Counted from the stretch's first letter, positions 23,736 to 35,638 are shown. The stretch is 64,000 nt of DNA from Notamacropus eugenii (GCF_028372415.1 NC_092872.1:279561206-279625205), one strand, 5' to 3'. The notes: generated by a model not told the origin, from the letters alone. Translations and numbers: made by a program.

Positions 23736-24080
23736 CTCCCCCCATCCAAGGGGTATGGTGCCAAGGCTTTCATCCATCCTGGTCACTCACATCCAGAGGA
23801 ACTCCAGTTTGTCAAGGGTCCCCTAAAATGTGGTTCTTTGAACTGAGCATATACCTCATTCTGTGATGATGTGTCCCACCCAGGATAGAATTCACAAGGA
23901 CTCTCATCGCTTTTCGGCTGGAAGTTTCCCCTCTCTCTGAATATTGTTCAAGCTTCCACAGGCTGCCGCCTAACAGCCCTACCTTGCTTGTGCTTTTCCA
24001 TTTGGATCCCAAGGTCCTCAAAGACCAGAATCTACAAAGCTCTCCTAGTAGAGTATTGGACGCATGATCCATGCCAATTC

Positions 24081-25055
24081 AATGAAAGGACAGAAGGTCC
24101 AGAATGCTCCAGGACTGACCTCTAGTCATAACCCCCCTCACCTCCCACCATAGAGCTTCTCATATGCAGATACACCCTGACCTTTCTCTGGTTATGTGTG
24201 TGCCCCTGTTGGGGAACTTTGATATCAGCATTTTGGGATGCATCAAAAGGGTTTGGTTTTTCCTTTTGTTTTTTCAGTTGCTGGGGCTGGAGGGGGGGAG
24301 AAAAAATGAATGTTTTCCAGTTAAAAAATAACATTTAATTTTTAAAAAAGGATGAGAATGGTCAAATCTTGGTTGTGGAAGAGACAGAACTAAATGCACT
24401 TGCCTCTTTTGGGTAGTGAGGTGGGGGGGCTACAGGTGTGGCCCAAGGAGGTCTGGACTAGTTGGTTTTTGTAAAAGTGTTTTTCGTTGTTAAGGAGCTA
24501 CTTCTTGGCGTGGGGTGGGGTGGAAGGGCCTATCGGGAAATGACTATGATGTAGAAACAAAAGGCACCAATCAAACTTACTTTTTAAAAAAAATGTATAA
24601 AAGAAAGGAAATAGCCACCCTTTCCCTTTACATAATATTTGTCAATTTTACAGCCAAATGGAATGACTTGGTGATGAAATTAGGAGCCATCGTGAGCCTG
24701 GCTTGTGATTCCCCTTTCTCCAGGGACGATCCCAAATCCACAGGATGTTTCCAAGCACCCAATGTGCTGCTGTGACTTAGCTGCCAGATGTTTAGAATCA
24801 CAGTGAGTTAGAAAACTCCCCGGGGAGGACCAGGCTCCAGATGTGGAAGGGAGCGAGGGATTCCAGTGAAGGTCACTGAGAACTCAGGCTTGACATGTTC
24901 CTTCTCGTGATCCGCCTCCTCTGGACAGGATGCTCTGGGTCCGGGTTTGTTTTCCTGCCTGTTCAGTCCATCTTTGGTCAAAGCTCACCCCTCTCTAGGC
25001 CACAATGGACCTGAGAGAGATGGACAGAACAGCATATCCTCCTAAGGCCAACCTT
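24081..25055. other. No recognisable feature
   Basis: Unique DNA with short homopolymer runs. Confidence 0.45.
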
Positions 25056-25059
25056 AGGT

Positions 25060-25245
25060 GCAGCAGGGCCCTGGGGCAGTGGTGGGTCAAACTCAAGTGG
25101 AAACTGGGCCACTGAAATATACATAATGATCCTTAGGAGCCATGTAATAACTCAGAAAACCATATAGTGATATTATCTATGTTATGTTGCATTTTTTTTT
25201 ATTCTGTTAAATGTTTCCCAATTACGTTTTAATCCGGTTTGGACA
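25060..25245 (+). mobile_element. Possible DNA-transposon remnant
   Basis: The stretch from gtggtgggtcaaactcaag to the end cccaattacgttttaatccg resembles an old mammalian non-autonomous element. The family was not confirmed. Confidence 0.3.
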
Positions 25246-25414
25246 CTGCAGAATGGACTGTCCCCTGGCCTAGAGGCTGGTCCTGTGAGTATCAGAACAA
25301 AACAAAACCAGTGTCTCTGTGGCCTCCCAGGGCCCTCAGTGAACAGCAATGGAATCTCAAGTCTCTGAAGTGTTGGCTTCAGTGGGGCCAGAATGAAGAG
25401 GTCAAAACCCAGAG

Positions 25415-25680
25415 AGAGCTCCACACTGGGATTCCAAATCCCACTTCTACCATTTGGTTCCCATGTGATCTTGGACAGGTCCTCTCAGTCTCATCTTGAA
25501 AATGAGGGATGTGGACCAACGTATCTTTAAAGCTCACTTCAGCTCCAATTTCCTAAGCTTAGAGAAACTTGGACCTCATTGTCTTTTCTCTCACCTCAGT
25601 TTCCTCATCTGTTAAATGATGGCATTGGACTAGAAGACCTCCAAGGTCTTTTCAGCTCCCAGTTTATGACTCTATGATCC
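25415..25680 (+). repeat. Two adjacent CORE-SINE copies
   Basis: 25415-25560 and 25590-25680 each end in a ttcagctc-type 3' motif. The second retains cagtttcctcatctgttaa. Confidence 0.75.
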
Positions 25681-25824
25681 TCTGGGGTTAATTAAAAAGG
25701 TCAGAATTGAGGGCCTGCCATATTCAGAGGATAATATCACTGCTATTCTAGTCACAGCGACTTTCAAAGTTCTCTGACCAAAGGCATCACTACTTCTCAT
25801 GACATCTTCCACCACTTACTAGAG

Positions 25825-26400
25825 ACCATCAATCAAAAATAAACATTTGTTAGGCATACTATATGCCAGGCACTGCACTAAGCACTGGAGATACGAAAAG
25901 CAACAAAAGACAGTCCCTGCCCTCTAGGAGCTCAGAGCTTAATAGAAAGACAAGACAAGACAGGATAAATAGGGAATAATGAACAGAGGGAAATCACTAG
26001 AAGCAAGAAGGGTGGGGAAAGGCTTTTTATAGAAGATGGGATTTTAGTTGGGACTTAAAGAAAGTCAGGGAGTCAGTGTGGAGGGGGAAGAGCCCTCCAG
26101 GCCTGGGGGACACCCAGAGAACTTGCCTGGAGTCAAGAGATGGACCAGCCAGGAGGCTGGGGTCACTGGATTGAAGAGTGTGTGTTGGAAAGTGAGGTGT
26201 AAGTAGACTAGAAAGGAGGAGGGGACTAGGTGAGGAGGGCTCTGAATGCCAAGCAGATGACTTTGTAGTTGCTCCTGGAGGCCACAGGGAGCCACTGGAA
26301 CTTGCTGAGTAGGGAGTGACATGGCTGGACCTGCATTGTAGGAACATCCCTTTGGTGGCTAAATGAAGGATGGATGGGAGTGAGGAAAGACTTCAGGCAG
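25825..26400 (-). mobile_element. L2 3' half
   Basis: It starts with the antisense tail (aataaacatttgttaggcat), passes the UTR (gaaaggctttttatagaaga) and enters the C-terminal coding region, seen on the minus strand near 26150 as TPASWL (L2 ...DPVTLASLL...). Degraded. Confidence 0.85.
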
Positions 26401-26719
26401 GTGGACCCCTCAGGAGGAGGAAATTGAGGCCCAGGGAAGTGATCTCACTTGGCCAAACCAAGTTGGGGAAAGACCTCAGGGATCCAGCTGGATCCATAGC
26501 TCCTCCCAAATGCATGGAAAGAGGAAAACAGTACCCAGAATTTCCAGCACAAGGAGGGGGCTGCTTACAAAATCATTGGGGTTCCTGGTTCTTGGTTTGT
26601 TTTTGTAGCCAGTCTCCCATTGCTCCACACACAAGAGCCACTTAATTAATGCTCCTTGGATTGGATTCCAGACACTCAGGTGCCCAAGAAACAAAATTTG
26701 ACCAGAACCTGTGAATTGG

Positions 26720-26992
26720 GACAAGAATGGAGGTCCCTGCCTATAATTCCAGCTCCTGGGGAGGCCCAGGCTACTGGATCTTTGGAGCCTGGAAATCTTG
26801 ACCTGCAACAGCTCAGCCCTTTGGCTGTCTGAACTTCATTCAAGCCTCTATGTGGCGAGTCCCAGGGAGCAGGAGACCACCAGGCCACCAACTGGCCCAG
26901 GTCCCAGGTAGAGCAAGACAAATCTCCCATACACATCAGGAGTAGGATTGGCCCCTGCATTTCCAGCTTGGGTGAGATGGAGAGACAGTCCT
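26720..26992 (+). pseudogene. 7SL (SRP) RNA retropseudogene, near full length
   Basis: The order of 7SL RNA can be followed end to end: cctgcctataattccagctc (5' Alu domain), ctctatgtggcgagtcccag then ggagaccaccaggccacc (S domain), ctggcccaggtcccaggtag, and ccagcttgggtgagatgg (3' Alu domain). It ends gagacagtcctaaaa. It is about 273 bp against 299 for human 7SL. The S domain is retained, so it is not an Alu-like deletion product. Divergence is high and no upstream Pol III element is expected to work. Confidence 0.88.
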
Positions 26993-27189
26993 AAAAATCA
27001 ACAGACACCACATGCAGAGTTTGGGGGCACCCTGTGGGTGACTGAGCTTCCATATAGACCTAGCCTTAGAGAGGGTGCCTCCAGTGCAGGAGAGCCATCA
27101 GTGTGGGCACTCCCAATGTAGGAATTTCCTCCCTCAGTTTACTCTCAGCCTCTTTGAGACTCAGCAGGGTTATGAATGTGAGGGCTGTT

Positions 27190-27325
27190 AGGGGATATAC
27201 TCTCATTTTACAATTGAGGAGATGGAGGGAGGCCCAGTGAAATGCTCAAGGTCGCAGGAAGAGTGCTAGTCAGAAGTAGGATCTGAACCCAGATTTTCTG
27301 ACTCCTGAGCTCTCTTTCCAGTGTC
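27190..27325 (-). repeat. MIR fragment
   Basis: tttacaattgaggagatgga, then gtaggatctgaacccagat. Confidence 0.75.
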
Positions 27326-27334
27326 CACCTTCGG

Positions 27335-27625
27335 GTCAAATAACTACACTAAAATCTTACCTTCTACAGGAAGCCTTTCCCCATTACTCTTACTTCTAGT
27401 GCCTTCTCTCTGGCCAATTTATCCCATACATACAGGATTGTCCATATTTTTGTCCATATTTGTTTGCATGTTGTCTCTTCCATTAGACTGGGAGCTCCTT
27501 GAAGGCAGGGACTGACCTTGTTTTCATTTGTGTTTATATTCTTAGTGCTTGGCCTTGTGCCTGGAACATAAAAGACAGTTGCTTTATTGATTTATTGATT
27601 CACTGACCAACTATTTATTGACTGA
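27335..27625 (+). mobile_element. L2 3' end
   Basis: cttctacaggaagcctttcc, ctgggagctccttgaaggca, ending ttgatttattgattcactg. Confidence 0.88.
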
Positions 27626-28005
27626 CTGCCATTGATGAGTGGCATTGAAGTTATCTTGCCTGATGACTCTTTGGAGTTCTTTTTAGAAGCTTTCTCATTC
27701 CTTTTCCCCATCATTTCTCAGGTATTTGTTGGGATAGTTGGTCACTGAGGTCCCTTCCAACCTTAAGTTTCCATGCCTCCACTTAGAGATTGGTCAGTCA
27801 TCTGTCCATAAGGTGTCCATGTCAGTGCAGTGCATTGGCGTCCATTCAGAGTGAGCGTGGCAATTTGAGGCAAGCAGACATGGTAACTTTTAATGAGGCA
27901 CACAGTATTCTTGTAAACAAAGTGGTCAATTCCACCCATCTGGGCATAGTTCTACTCTTGGAGGTCTTTTGTAGGACAACGTGACCTTGGACTTTCCCTT
28001 TGGAC
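27626..28005. other. No recognisable feature
   Basis: Unique sequence. Confidence 0.45.
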
Positions 28006-28007
28006 AT

Positions 28008-28100
28008 GAATTTTTTGTTTTTGTCTTTGTATTCCCAGAACTTAGCACAAAGCGTTGTATGTGGTAGGTGCCAAATAAATGTTTGTTGAATTTAATTCAA
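28008..28100 (+). mobile_element. L2 3' end fragment
   Basis: tttgtattcccagaacttag and aataaatgtttgttgaattt. Confidence 0.8.
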
Positions 28101-28334
28101 CTGAACTGAACCATTTCACTCACATCAGGCACACTGCCTTTAATTTCAAATAAGACCTCCTGGTAAGGAGCCATCAGGTTGTCAAGAGTGTGAGCAATAT
28201 GTATGGAAAGAAAGCTTAACCACCATCTTGCTGGATCTCCAGGTATTCTGGGATAGTTCAGTCCTTGTCGATTTCACCTCTTGATATCCTTTTAATGAAA
28301 TGCTTTCAGGAGGAGGCAGGGCGACAAGGGGATA

Positions 28335-28530
28335 GGACACTGTGCTGGGAGGCTAGGAGGCCTGATTTTAAGCCCTCTTTAGACATTACCCAGCACTATG
28401 ACCCTAGGCAAATTGATTAACTTTTGTGAGTCTGTTTCCCCATTTGTAAAATGGGATAACAGCATCTACCTCACAAGGCTGTTGGAAGGATCACATGAAA
28501 TAGCACATATAAAAAACTTTTCACACTTTC
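28335..28530 (+). repeat. MIR-type CORE-SINE, long copy
   Basis: gtgagtctgtttccccattt, then cacaaggctgttggaaggat and ttcacactttcaaag. Confidence 0.8.
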
Positions 28531-28555
28531 AAAGCCTGCCCTGTGTCTGTCTAAG

Positions 28556-28764
28556 CTATAAGAGATGATGGACAAGTTTTGCGGGTGGTTCATCCAGCTG
28601 AACACCATCATCTGAATAATAATTATTCTTTATCTCCTTGGTTTCTCCATGTGGATCAAGTTCTTTCAAATGATCATGGATTCTGGTTAGGAGATGGCAG
28701 TGTTCCAGGGTTTGGTTCAAGTAACACGGTGCCTTCCATGAACAGAAGCACCTCATTCCCTCAG
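28556..28764 (-). other. Open minus-strand segment of unknown origin
   Basis: About 65 codons stay open and look protein-like (for example HDHLKELDPHGETKE and SDDGVQLDEPPAK). They directly abut the L1 3' end that starts near 28765. I cannot name a parent gene. It could be a fragment of a processed copy or chance. Confidence 0.3.
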
Positions 28765-29315
28765 TCAATCGATTGCAATGATGCCCATCAATTGGAGAAT
28801 GGATGAACAAGTTGTGGTATCTAATTGTGAGGGAATCCTACTGTGCTTTAAAAAATGATGAGCTCAATGATTTTCGAAAAACATGGAAAGACTTGCATGA
28901 AATAATGAAGAGTGACATGAGCAGAACCCAGAGAACATTGTGTACAGTAACAATAATAATGTTTTAAAACAACTTTGAGCAAATAATTGATTTTGTCTAT
29001 TATAAACACACAAATAAACCATATGAAGGAAAGGACCATGTGAAGGAAGATGCTATCTGCACCCAGAGAAACAATAGATAAAAAGAAGTACACATAGAAT
29101 AATTTTGCATATATACACCTATTTGGGTCTAATGGTAGCCATTTCTAGGGTGGGCGGAGGGAAGAAAAAAAGAAATTTACGAGATAATTTTGTTGTATAT
29201 TTGAAAGGAAGAGCAAGTTAGTAGACTGGTGGTTTCACGTACAATCATCCTTCTATTGTATCACATTATGGGAATGCTTGCTTTATTCCATAAATTAAAA
29301 ATAAAATAAAAAGAA
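28765..29315 (+). mobile_element. L1 3' end (end of ORF2 plus 3' UTR), 5'-truncated
   Basis: gatgcccatcaattggagaa, then gacatgagcagaacccagag, are the marsupial L1 ORF2 end. The UTR runs to an A-rich tail at 29290-29315. Confidence 0.88.
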
Positions 29316-29316
29316 A

Positions 29317-29368
29317 CATTCATGAAGTACCTACTGTGTGCCTAGCCCTGAGCAATATGTGAGGCTGG
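29317..29368 (-). mobile_element. L2 tail fragment
   Basis: attcatgaagtacctactgt, then agccctgagcaatatg. Confidence 0.6.
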
Positions 29369-30140
29369 ATATGGTCTGACCAGATCAGGGTGAAATGAGA
29401 CCACCGCCACACTGGGACTAAACAATATTATGCCTTTCCAGACTGCCTAAGATCATATGAATTTATTTGACTTCCTTATAGTCCAATTCAAACCCTGGCT
29501 CTTTGTTCAGACAAATCAAAGCCTGACTACCCCTTACCCCTACACATCCTGGGTTTTGTGGAATTGAGTTATTGACCCCAAGTGAAAGACTCTCCACCCA
29601 CCCTCATTAAGTTTGATTTTCTTTGGTTCAGTCCTGCTATCTGTCAGGTTCTTTTGGACCCTGCCTCTGTGTGTTAGCGCCTCCCAACCTTGAGTCCTGT
29701 ACAAAAGTGAAGAGTGTGCTATTTGTGGTTTTATTCCAGCCACTGATAAGTGTGTTGCATGATCATGCTTCCCAGACTAGGGCCAAACACGTATCTCTAG
29801 AGTGCTCTGCAGCTCTCTGTTGCATTCCTCCCAAACAAAATAGGGTTCTGGATCCTCTCCTTACAGGAAACAAAGTAATAAAATAATGACCAGGGATGGT
29901 GGGGCTTCCCCAAGGAAACGACTAAAAACTCTAGTCTTCAGTTGGAACAGTGAAGGTAGAGCTAATAAATCTATTAAGTTGTCAATACAACTGTCTTCCC
30001 AGATTTTTGGAAAACAAAAATCGAGGGTGGGGTCAGACTCATAATCCATCTCAGTCCAGCATCCATCCTCAATGACAGTGCTACGGTTGGATAGGTTGAA
30101 GGTAAACCTGGGTGCTTATTCATCCAAGGAATGGTAGGGA
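29369..30140. other. Unassigned; possible old CR1/L3 at 29560-29800
   Basis: Some blocks resemble antisense CR1/L3 but I could not confirm an order. Confidence 0.35.
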
Positions 30141-30144
30141 CCAT

Positions 30145-30308
30145 GGTGTGGAAGGAAGTGTTGGCTTTGGAATCAGAGGAATCAAATCCCAGTTCTGTCT
30201 CCTGTGTGTCTCTAGGTAAGTCCTTTAGCCTCTCTGGGTCTATTTTCTTAGCTATAACAAGAAGGGGTTGAATTAATTGGCCTCTAATCTCCTTTCAGAT
30301 CTAAATCT
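30145..30308 (+). repeat. CORE-SINE
   Basis: gaatcaaatcccagttctgt, ending tttcagatctaaatctga. Confidence 0.8.
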
Positions 30309-30309
30309 G

Positions 30310-30560
30310 AGGTGGCTTTGTGGATAGACCAGTGGACATGGAGTCAGAAAAACCAGGGTTCAAATCCAGCCTCAGACACTTACTAGCTGTGTGACCTAGA
30401 ACAAGTCACAACCTGTGTCTGCCTCAGTTTCTTCATCTGTAAAATGAAGACAATAGTAGAATCTACTTCCCAGAGTTGTGAGCATCAAATGAGATAATAT
30501 TGATAAAGCCCTTTGAAAACCTCAAAGTGCTATACAAATGTTGCCTATTATTATTTTAAA
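30310..30560 (+). repeat. CORE-SINE with (ATT)n tail, complete
   Basis: ctttgtggatagaccagtgg, then gtgctatacaaatgttgcc and a tattattatt tail. Confidence 0.9.
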
Positions 30561-30569
30561 TTACATCCT

Positions 30570-30680
30570 TTCTCTGGGCATCAGTTTCCTCAACTATAAA
30601 ATGCGGGTTTGGACTCAGTAACTCTAAGGTCTCTGTCAACTCTAAATCACCAAATGCTATAAAATGTTTATTAAGCACCT
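30570..30680 (+). repeat. CORE-SINE 3' end and short L2 tail
   Basis: catcagtttcctcaactata, then tctaaatcaccaaatgctat. Confidence 0.65.
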
Positions 30681-31085
30681 TAAACACAATGGTGGCCAGT
30701 GGCTATGTTGACCATTTGATGTTCTGAGACCTCAAATGATGAAAGCAGGAAAGGGTCAGCCCAGGGTCATGGTCTTGATCATCTCTTGGGTTATTTCTCT
30801 TTGGCTTGTGGTATTCCAGTTTGCCTTGGCTCAAGAGACCTTGCTACCCACAGCTGTTCCAAGCAGGACTGGGAAGGCTTCCTATTGATGTGGTAGAGAT
30901 GGTGGTGAGAACGTAGGAGGTCATCCAGCTCTGCCCTTCTCCAGTGAGACCCATCCCTTCTCAGGGGCTTCCCTAATAGATGGGTGCTCCTCAGACCTGG
31001 GGTTGGACTCACTGGACGCCAGGTGAGACTGCAGTTTGAACAATTCTATTTCTGCCTCCCCAGAGGACCCTCAGAGGATCCCATA
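30681..31085. other. No recognisable feature
   Basis: Unique sequence. Confidence 0.45.
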
Positions 31086-31089
31086 GTTA

Positions 31090-31315
31090 GACCTGGGGGG
31101 AACTTGGAGGTAACTGAATTAAGACACAGACTGGTCAAGTGACTTGTTCCAGGCTGTGCAGTTGGTGAGCAATGTAAGCAGGCTACTTGGAAGGGACTTA
31201 GAGGTCATAGAGTCCAGTCCTTTCATTTTGTTGGGCAGATTAATAATGAGTGTTTAAGGCAGCATTTGAACCCAGACCTTTCTGGCTCGAAGTTCAGGTT
31301 CCCATCCATGCCAGG
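31090..31315 (-). repeat. Two MIR fragments in tandem
   Basis: gtcaagtgacttgttccagg at 31135 and a second copy with gcatttgaacccagaccttt at 31263. Confidence 0.65.
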
Positions 31316-31890
31316 ATGCCAGGCAGATGGAGACTTCAGAAATCTTACACCATGCGCACCCTCAACCTCCAGGTGCCAGGATGTGTTGTGTGAGCTTTGG
31401 GACTTCAGTGCTAGGTCACAAAACCTTGTTCTGGGGTGTTTGAGGTATCGAGGAAACCACAGGGCTCTTGTCTGGGCCAGATTCACAGGCTGGTGAGTCA
31501 CAGCTTTGGCTCCCCCACCCCTGAATTTTCAGGTTTCACTTTGAGTTAGGGCTTCAGTCTCGTTCTCAAAGCCACCCCTCCCTCCACTGTTTCTGTGACC
31601 CTGCACCCTTGGATCTCCTTCCTCTGTCTCCTCGTCTTCCTGTCCTCTCACTGGTGCTACTGAGGATTAAATGGTGAACCGTGAAAATCTCAGTAACTCA
31701 GAACCATTGGCCATTTTCATCCATGACTGTAAAGGGGTGCTGATCCTCCCACCTCCTGCCTTGAATCTTCCTCTGTCCTGCTCTCATTGGTCATACTGAT
31801 GAGGTTGGTGTGTTCATACCAGGGAGGTGACTCACTGAGCGTCAGAGCTTGGCATCTACTCTGACCCTTCCTGAGTGAGCATCCCCTCTG
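31316..31890. other. No recognisable feature
   Basis: Unique sequence. Confidence 0.45.
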
Positions 31891-31892
31891 AG

Positions 31893-32050
31893 ACATACCT
31901 GGTTTCTGAGTCAAAGGACCTATCACCTACTGGCTAAGAGACCTTAGGCAAATGATTTTTCTCTCTTTGAGCCTCAGTTTCCTTATTTGTAAAGTGAATT
32001 TGAATGGAACTGGGTGATTTCTAAGGGCACTTCCAGCTCTAAATCTATGC
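31893..32050 (+). repeat. CORE-SINE
   Basis: tgagcctcagtttccttatt, ending cttccagctctaaatctatg. Confidence 0.85.
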
Positions 32051-32054
32051 TCTT

Positions 32055-32225
32055 TCATCTCCAGGACAAGTGGTCATTCAGCCTTTGCTTGAAGCTGGCC
32101 AGTGATGGGGAACTTGCTCTCTGCCAAGGCAGCTAATTCAGCTAACTCTGATCCTTGGGGATGTTTATATTACCTCTCATTGCCTCAGATATTTCCTGGT
32201 CTCTCCAGCTGCTCTAGACTTTCCC
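32055..32225 (-). mobile_element. CR1/L3 3' region fragment
   Basis: tcagcctttgcttgaagctg and ccagtgatggggaacttgc are antisense CR1/L3. Confidence 0.75.
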
Positions 32226-32422
32226 TCCACTGTTACCAGGTTCAGGGGGCTGTTGGAGCCCGCTCACATTGGTTCTTGAGGGCCGGTTGTTAAATCTTCA
32301 GTTTGAGCATTTACCATGTGGTTGATAATCTCAATTGAAGAAAACAAGGGAGAAAATGTTTATAATACAGATTAAATTGAAAAGTGTGTCATGCTTATAT
32401 ATTTTTTTCCAATCTGAAAGCC
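32226..32422. other. Unassigned AT-rich segment
   Basis: A block around tgttaaatcttcagtttgag recalls old hAT elements but the termini are not visible. Confidence 0.3.
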
Positions 32423-32424
32423 CC

Positions 32425-32970
32425 ACCATATACTCTTTGATCCAGTGATGCTGGCCTCCTGGCTGGTCCATGAACAGCACTCCATCTCTCTGCTTTGAGC
32501 ACTCTCTCTGACTTCCCCCACACCTGCAATGTTCTCCTTCCCCTGCTCCAGTAGACATTATACCAACCTCTCTGGCTTCCTATAAGTCCCTGTTAAACTC
32601 TGACCTTTTAGGGAGGGCTTTCCCAGCCCCTCAGCATTCTAGGGTCTTCCCTCTCTTGCATCTCTTCAGCTTAACCTGTCTACAGCTTGTTTGTGCACAG
32701 TTCTTTGCATGTCACTGCCTTTGTTAGATTGTGAACTCCTTGAGAACAGATTTTCTCTGCATCCCTAGCATGCTAACATCTGGGTGATCTTGGGCAGGCT
32801 TCCCATCCTTTCTGGGCCTCAGTTTCCTTAGCTGTAAAATGAGGGAGGTGGACTTACTTCTGGCCCCAGCTTCTCTCCCCCATTACCTTGTAACCAATTA
32901 AGAACGGGGACTTTCACTTTTGTCTTTGTGTTTCCAGCACCTAGAGCAGCGCCTGGAATTTGAGGAACCC
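32425..32970 (+). mobile_element. L2 3' half interrupted by a CORE-SINE
   Basis: L2 at 32425-32780 (tttgatccagtgatgctggc; gattgtgaactccttgaga). CORE-SINE + at 32785-32880 (gcctcagtttccttagctgt). A further L2 tail lies at 32890-32970. Confidence 0.8.
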
Positions 32971-33980
32971 CTGGGAGGATGGCAGAGGGGAGGCAGCTAG
33001 GAATCTAGCCTTACTGTATCTGGGCTTACTGGTGGGAGGAAACAAGAGTCTGAGGTTCTAGAGACTCCCAGGGCTACATTAGTCCCTATGTCAGGGCTTG
33101 GCAGAGGTTCTAGAGTGATGATATTACCCCTATTCCTTTCAACTTTTATTCTCTTGATATGGACCAATTTGTAATGATCAGTGCTCAGCCAGGCCATGAC
33201 AAGAAAGTACTTTCCATGCTGGCCAAGCTTGGCCAGTAACTTTTGTCCATCAAAGAGCAGGCAGTCTGCAGTGTAGTGGTTTCTCATCTGTCTGAGCTCT
33301 GGCTTTTTGCTTCTTCTCCCTCAATGGGAATCCTATTTGAAATCACTGCCCAGAAGGCTTTCTTTGGAAGACTGTGAACTGGAAGAAGAATGAGAAAAAC
33401 AAGTCCCTTATCAGGAAAGGGGCTGACTTCCCAAAGTCATGCAAATATTAAGCAGCACAAACATCTGGGATTGGAATCTGCTCATCCATTTCCAACCTGT
33501 TTGCTTCTGCCCACATCCTTGTCTGGTCACAGGTCTTTGAGGACATCTTTGCCACTGGTCCTCCTGCACTGTTCTTCATCAGCCATATATGGTGGCAGCT
33601 TCATGCCTCTCCATTGCCCAGTGAACGACTGATAATTTCAATTCTTCATAGACTTGAATACTACCTGACCAGCATTCCTAGAAGGTTACTCATGTACAAT
33701 AGATGAGTATCTGTCCAAGAGGAGGTTTGGGGGGTCATCAAAAGCACTGAGAAATTTCCCAAAGGTCATTTAGCTTTCTCTCTGCCTTCTGTTGAATTCT
33801 GGGCCCAGATCAGTATGTCTACCCGGGTATCTGTAAATCAGGGATTTAGTAAAAATAAAAACGAAAACTAAGTGTCCTGAGTATGTTATGAGATGAGCTT
33901 GTTTCTTCTCAGTCTCTCATATCATCTTCTTTAGTCAATGACATTCGGAACGTGACTAGGAAACACACTGTAAGCTCTTA
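32971..33980. other. No gene or clear repeat
   Basis: About 1 kb of apparently unique DNA. Confidence 0.45.
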
Positions 33981-33984
33981 GATC

Positions 33985-34085
33985 ACAGGATGTCAGAGGA
34001 TCTGAGAGGTCCTTAAGGTCAATTCTCAAATTTAGCAGAGTAAGAAACTGAGGTTTGGAGAGACATATGACTTCCAGAAGATTAT
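33985..34085 (-). repeat. MIR fragment
   Basis: taagaaactgaggtttggag in antisense core context. Confidence 0.6.
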
Positions 34086-34515
34086 GTTGCTCCACCCCAT
34101 GCATGTTGTTACAGAAGTGGCATGCTAGAGGTGAGAATGAGGCAAACATCATCAGAGATGGTCAATGTATTGATTTGTTTGGCTTAATGCTTCTTTGTGA
34201 CAAGGAGGGTTCTGACAGTTGTGGGGGGAGGGATGATGATGCCATGAAGGACAGCAAGGGCACATCAGAAACATCCTACAGCTAATGGACAGGTGGCATG
34301 AGAAGCCAGTTTCCCAGACCCAGATCCCATAGCTCTTTGCATGATGATGCCATCCTGGATTCAGTTTTGTGCTGTGGCACCTATTCTTCCCCAAAGGCTG
34401 GAAAGGAGACATGCTCCTCTAGGAGGATCATCAACAATCCGGTTGATTGTTCAGGTGTGGCCATGCCACTCACCTCCTCAATACACTTCATTGTGTCCCT
34501 ATGCTGTTGGGCTGA
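34086..34515. other. No recognisable feature
   Basis: Unique sequence. Confidence 0.45.
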
Positions 34516-34517
34516 AG

Positions 34518-34632
34518 TAATTATAATAACAAACATTTACATGACACTTTAAGGTTTGTAAAGTGCTTTAAGTATATTCTCCTATTTGGTTTTCACAATA
34601 ACCCTGGGAGATGAGGGTTATATTATCACCCA
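34518..34632 (-). repeat. CORE-SINE tail half
   Basis: ctttaaggtttgtaaagtgc, then cacaataaccctgggagatg. Confidence 0.75.
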
Positions 34633-34644
34633 CTCCCCTTCCTT

Positions 34645-34818
34645 TTCTTTTCATTCTTTTTGCCACATGGGTAGCAAGTAGCACACACATACTTATTTGT
34701 GTATATGTGTTTTCCCCCAAGAGTATAAGCTCCCTAAGGGCAAGCATTATTCCAATTTATCCCAGGATCAGTATAGGGCCTAAAACATGGTAGGACCTTG
34801 ATATATTGACTGATTAAA
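34645..34818 (+). mobile_element. L2 3' end
   Basis: gagtataagctccctaaggg, ending tgatatattgactgatta. Confidence 0.75.
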
Positions 34819-34956
34819 AGTAAAAATGACTTTCTGGCCAATCATTCATTAAATAATGATTTGATTATATACTATTTCCATTTATTTCCATTGACTTGGA
34901 TAGTGCTGTGATTTTATGAGTAATTGCTCCCTCCACTGATACAGTGAAGTTACATA

Positions 34957-35171
34957 GTCCAGGGGATGCTGCACTGGACCTGGAGTCACGAAGACCTGAG
35001 TTCAAATTCAGCTGCAGACGCATACAAGCTGTATGACCTTGGGCAAGTCACTTAAACTCAGTTTCCTGGGGTTAATAATAGTACTTACCTCCGAAGGTTT
35101 CTTTGAGGATAAAATGAAGTAATATTTGTAAAGCATTTTGCCAACCTTAAAAGACCTATATAAATTCTATC

Positions 35172-35217
<46 letters not shown>

Positions 35218-35230
35218 CCATCATCATCGT
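34957..35230 (+). repeat. CORE-SINE with expanded (ATC)n tail
   Basis: Complete SINE 34957-35168. Its tail has become a (CAT)n microsatellite at 35169-35230. Confidence 0.9.
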
Positions 35231-35638
35231 CTCTGGATTGATCTCTGGATCCTCCATAGAGTATTTATCTGGAAGTTTCTTTTCATGTTGCTTTAACATC
35301 TCAGGGTGCCAAGCCCTGACTTGATTTGCCTACTCTTGTCCTTTGTCCTTGGTACATGAATATCCCATCAGCTTTTCCATTTTGACATCTCCTTGGTGAT
35401 TTACTTCATGCTTCTCCATCTTGGGTAACATGCCTCAGCCTTCTTCTGCCCATCAAGGTCTGTTCCATTGGTCTTTGGGTTGTCGTTTTTACTCATCCCA
35501 GGTCATGAGGTTCCATGAGCCTCAGTCAAATAATAGCACTGGAACAATATTGGTATTTAAGGGAAAACCTGTTGAACAGGAGAACAGTATAAGATCACGG
35601 ATTGCAATTTCCCAAGCCAGAATGCCTCCTTCCATGCA
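35231..35638. other. No recognisable feature
   Basis: Unassigned, T-rich. Confidence 0.4.

Larger units (their letters stand above)
23040..24080 (-). mobile_element. CR1/L3 3' region, interrupted
   Basis: cagaaatccttccttacatc at 23088, gccagaacaagcctaatgc at 23549, tttctaggctaagtatcctg at 23629 and ccagtttgtcaagggtc at 23803 follow CR1/L3 order on the minus strand. A CT microsatellite and an L2 tail piece interrupt it. Confidence 0.75.

Noticed and set aside
35169-35230. Regular short repeats that could suggest an array
   Set aside because: Simple (CAT)n without spacers. Not a CRISPR, and the window is mammalian.
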